Shown: one piece after another, positions 6,279 through 6,696 of the stretch | How positions within the stretch are numbered: the stretch's first letter is position 1 | How the letters are laid out: each line of letters opens with the position of its first letter | Origin: Chthoniobacterales bacterium | Lineage (GTDB): Bacteria > Verrucomicrobiota > Verrucomicrobiia > Chthoniobacterales > UBA10450 | DNA: 6,696 nucleotides | Direction: 5' to 3' | NCBI GenBank assembly: GCA_025980625.1 | Contig: JAICXG010000156.1 | Coordinates: 1-6,696, forward strand | The notes under the pieces: generated by a model | The model's database searches: none | Told to the model about the DNA's origin: nothing | What the model saw: only the letters and a program-made list of their open reading frames with translations | Translations under genes and position numbers: made by a program

Positions 6279-6696
6279 ATGCGCACCAAGGATTTCCTGC
6301 GAAAGCTCGAGCACGATCGCATTGTTAGGGCAATCCGCGCCGCCGAGGCGAAAACCTCCGGTGAGATTCGAGTCTTCATTCAGCGCGGCGAGGTCGACGA
6401 CGCCTTCGCCGCCGCGAAAAAACAATTCGAAAAACTCCGCATGACCTCGACCCGGGATCGCAACGCCGTTTTGATCTTCGTCGCGCCGCGCTCACAGACC
6501 TTTGCCGTGATCGGCGATACCGGGATTCACGAACGTGGTGGAGATGAATTCTGGCAACGGCTGGTCGACGCGATGCGGGAACACTTCAAAGCGGAAAACT
6601 TCACCGACGCGGTGGTGCATGCGATTAACCAGACGGGCGAGCTGCTCGGCCAACATTTCCCGCGTGGCTCCGACGATCGCAACGAATTGCCCGACG
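6279..6696 (+). CDS. Second TPM-domain protein, signal-less, 3' partial (tpm2)
   Basis: An open frame from the ATG at 6279 runs 139 codons to the window edge without a stop. The product starts MRTKDFLRKLEHDRIVRAI, then AAEAKTSGEIRVFI, RNAVLIFVAPRSQTFAVIGDTGIHERGGDEFW, and near the edge INQTGELLGQHFPRGSDDRNELPD. This is the shorter TPM subtype that accompanies LemA and the exported TPM protein. No signal peptide or membrane span is visible, so it is probably cytoplasmic or peripheral. From memory of relatives, only a few residues should be missing at the right edge. It follows tpm1 by 9 bases in the same reading frame (TAA, three codons, ATG), so co-transcription is near certain. A GTTAGG core (6324-6329) encodes Val-Arg with an AGG codon. 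No Shine-Dalgarno sequence is visible. Confidence 0.92.
   Translation, partial: MRTKDFLRKLEHDRIVRAIRAAEAKTSGEIRVFIQRGEVDDAFAAAKKQFEKLRMTSTRDRNAVLIFVAPRSQTFAVIGDTGIHERGGDEFWQRLVDAMREHFKAENFTDAVVHAINQTGELLGQHFPRGSDDRNELPD

Noticed and set aside
5550..6425. 291-codon open frame on the - strand across tpm1
   Set aside because: Its Ala/Pro-rich product comes from reading the Gly-codon runs and TPM domain backwards; no domain is recognisable.

Overview
This 6.7 kb GC-rich window is densely packed with genes, all on the + strand. From left to right it holds the 3' part of an NtrC-type sigma-54 response regulator, glmM (phosphoglucosamine mutase), scpB (condensin accessory protein), a COMT-like SAM methyltransferase overlapping scpB, lemA, a secreted/membrane TPM-domain (YgcG-like) protein, and the start of a second, signal-less TPM-domain protein that runs off the right edge. 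No RNA gene, insertion sequence, phage gene or CRISPR array is visible. The longest gap without a gene is about 100 bases.

Organism: chromosomal DNA of a GC-rich, free-living bacterium. None of the six visible starts has a clear Shine-Dalgarno sequence. Two gaps hold dispersed-looking repeats that, from memory, resemble repeats common in Verrucomicrobiota and related soil bacteria. My best guess is a Verrucomicrobiota (Spartobacteria/Chthoniobacterales-like) genome, but this is inference and no marker in the window proves it.

Layout: 1-1417 is the regulator; its last ~25 codons lie inside an AT-richer inverted-repeat block (1356-1473) that continues into the gap before glmM. The glmM gene (1499-2884) uses GTG, a start fixed by an in-frame stop just upstream. 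A pyrimidine-rich leader with an 8-bp tandem repeat precedes scpB (2935-3612). The methyltransferase (3593-4603) overlaps scpB by 20 bases and may be translationally coupled to it. After a 103-base gap comes lemA (4707-5375), then a repeat-like spacer (5394-5494), then tpm1 (5475-6269) and tpm2 (6279 to the edge), which are 9 bases apart.

Function: the left half is housekeeping (regulation, cell-wall precursor synthesis, chromosome segregation) and does not form one pathway. The right half, lemA-tpm-tpm, is a recurring envelope-associated module of poorly known function.

The most unusual signal is not a gene. The 9-mer GCCTAACGA (either strand) occurs five times exactly, and its core CCTAAC/GTTAGG ten times. 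It is read in more than one codon frame, uses codons such as TTA and AGG, and once includes a stop codon. This is far above a rough random expectation and suggests selection at the DNA level (uptake-like, methylation or chromosome-organising motif).
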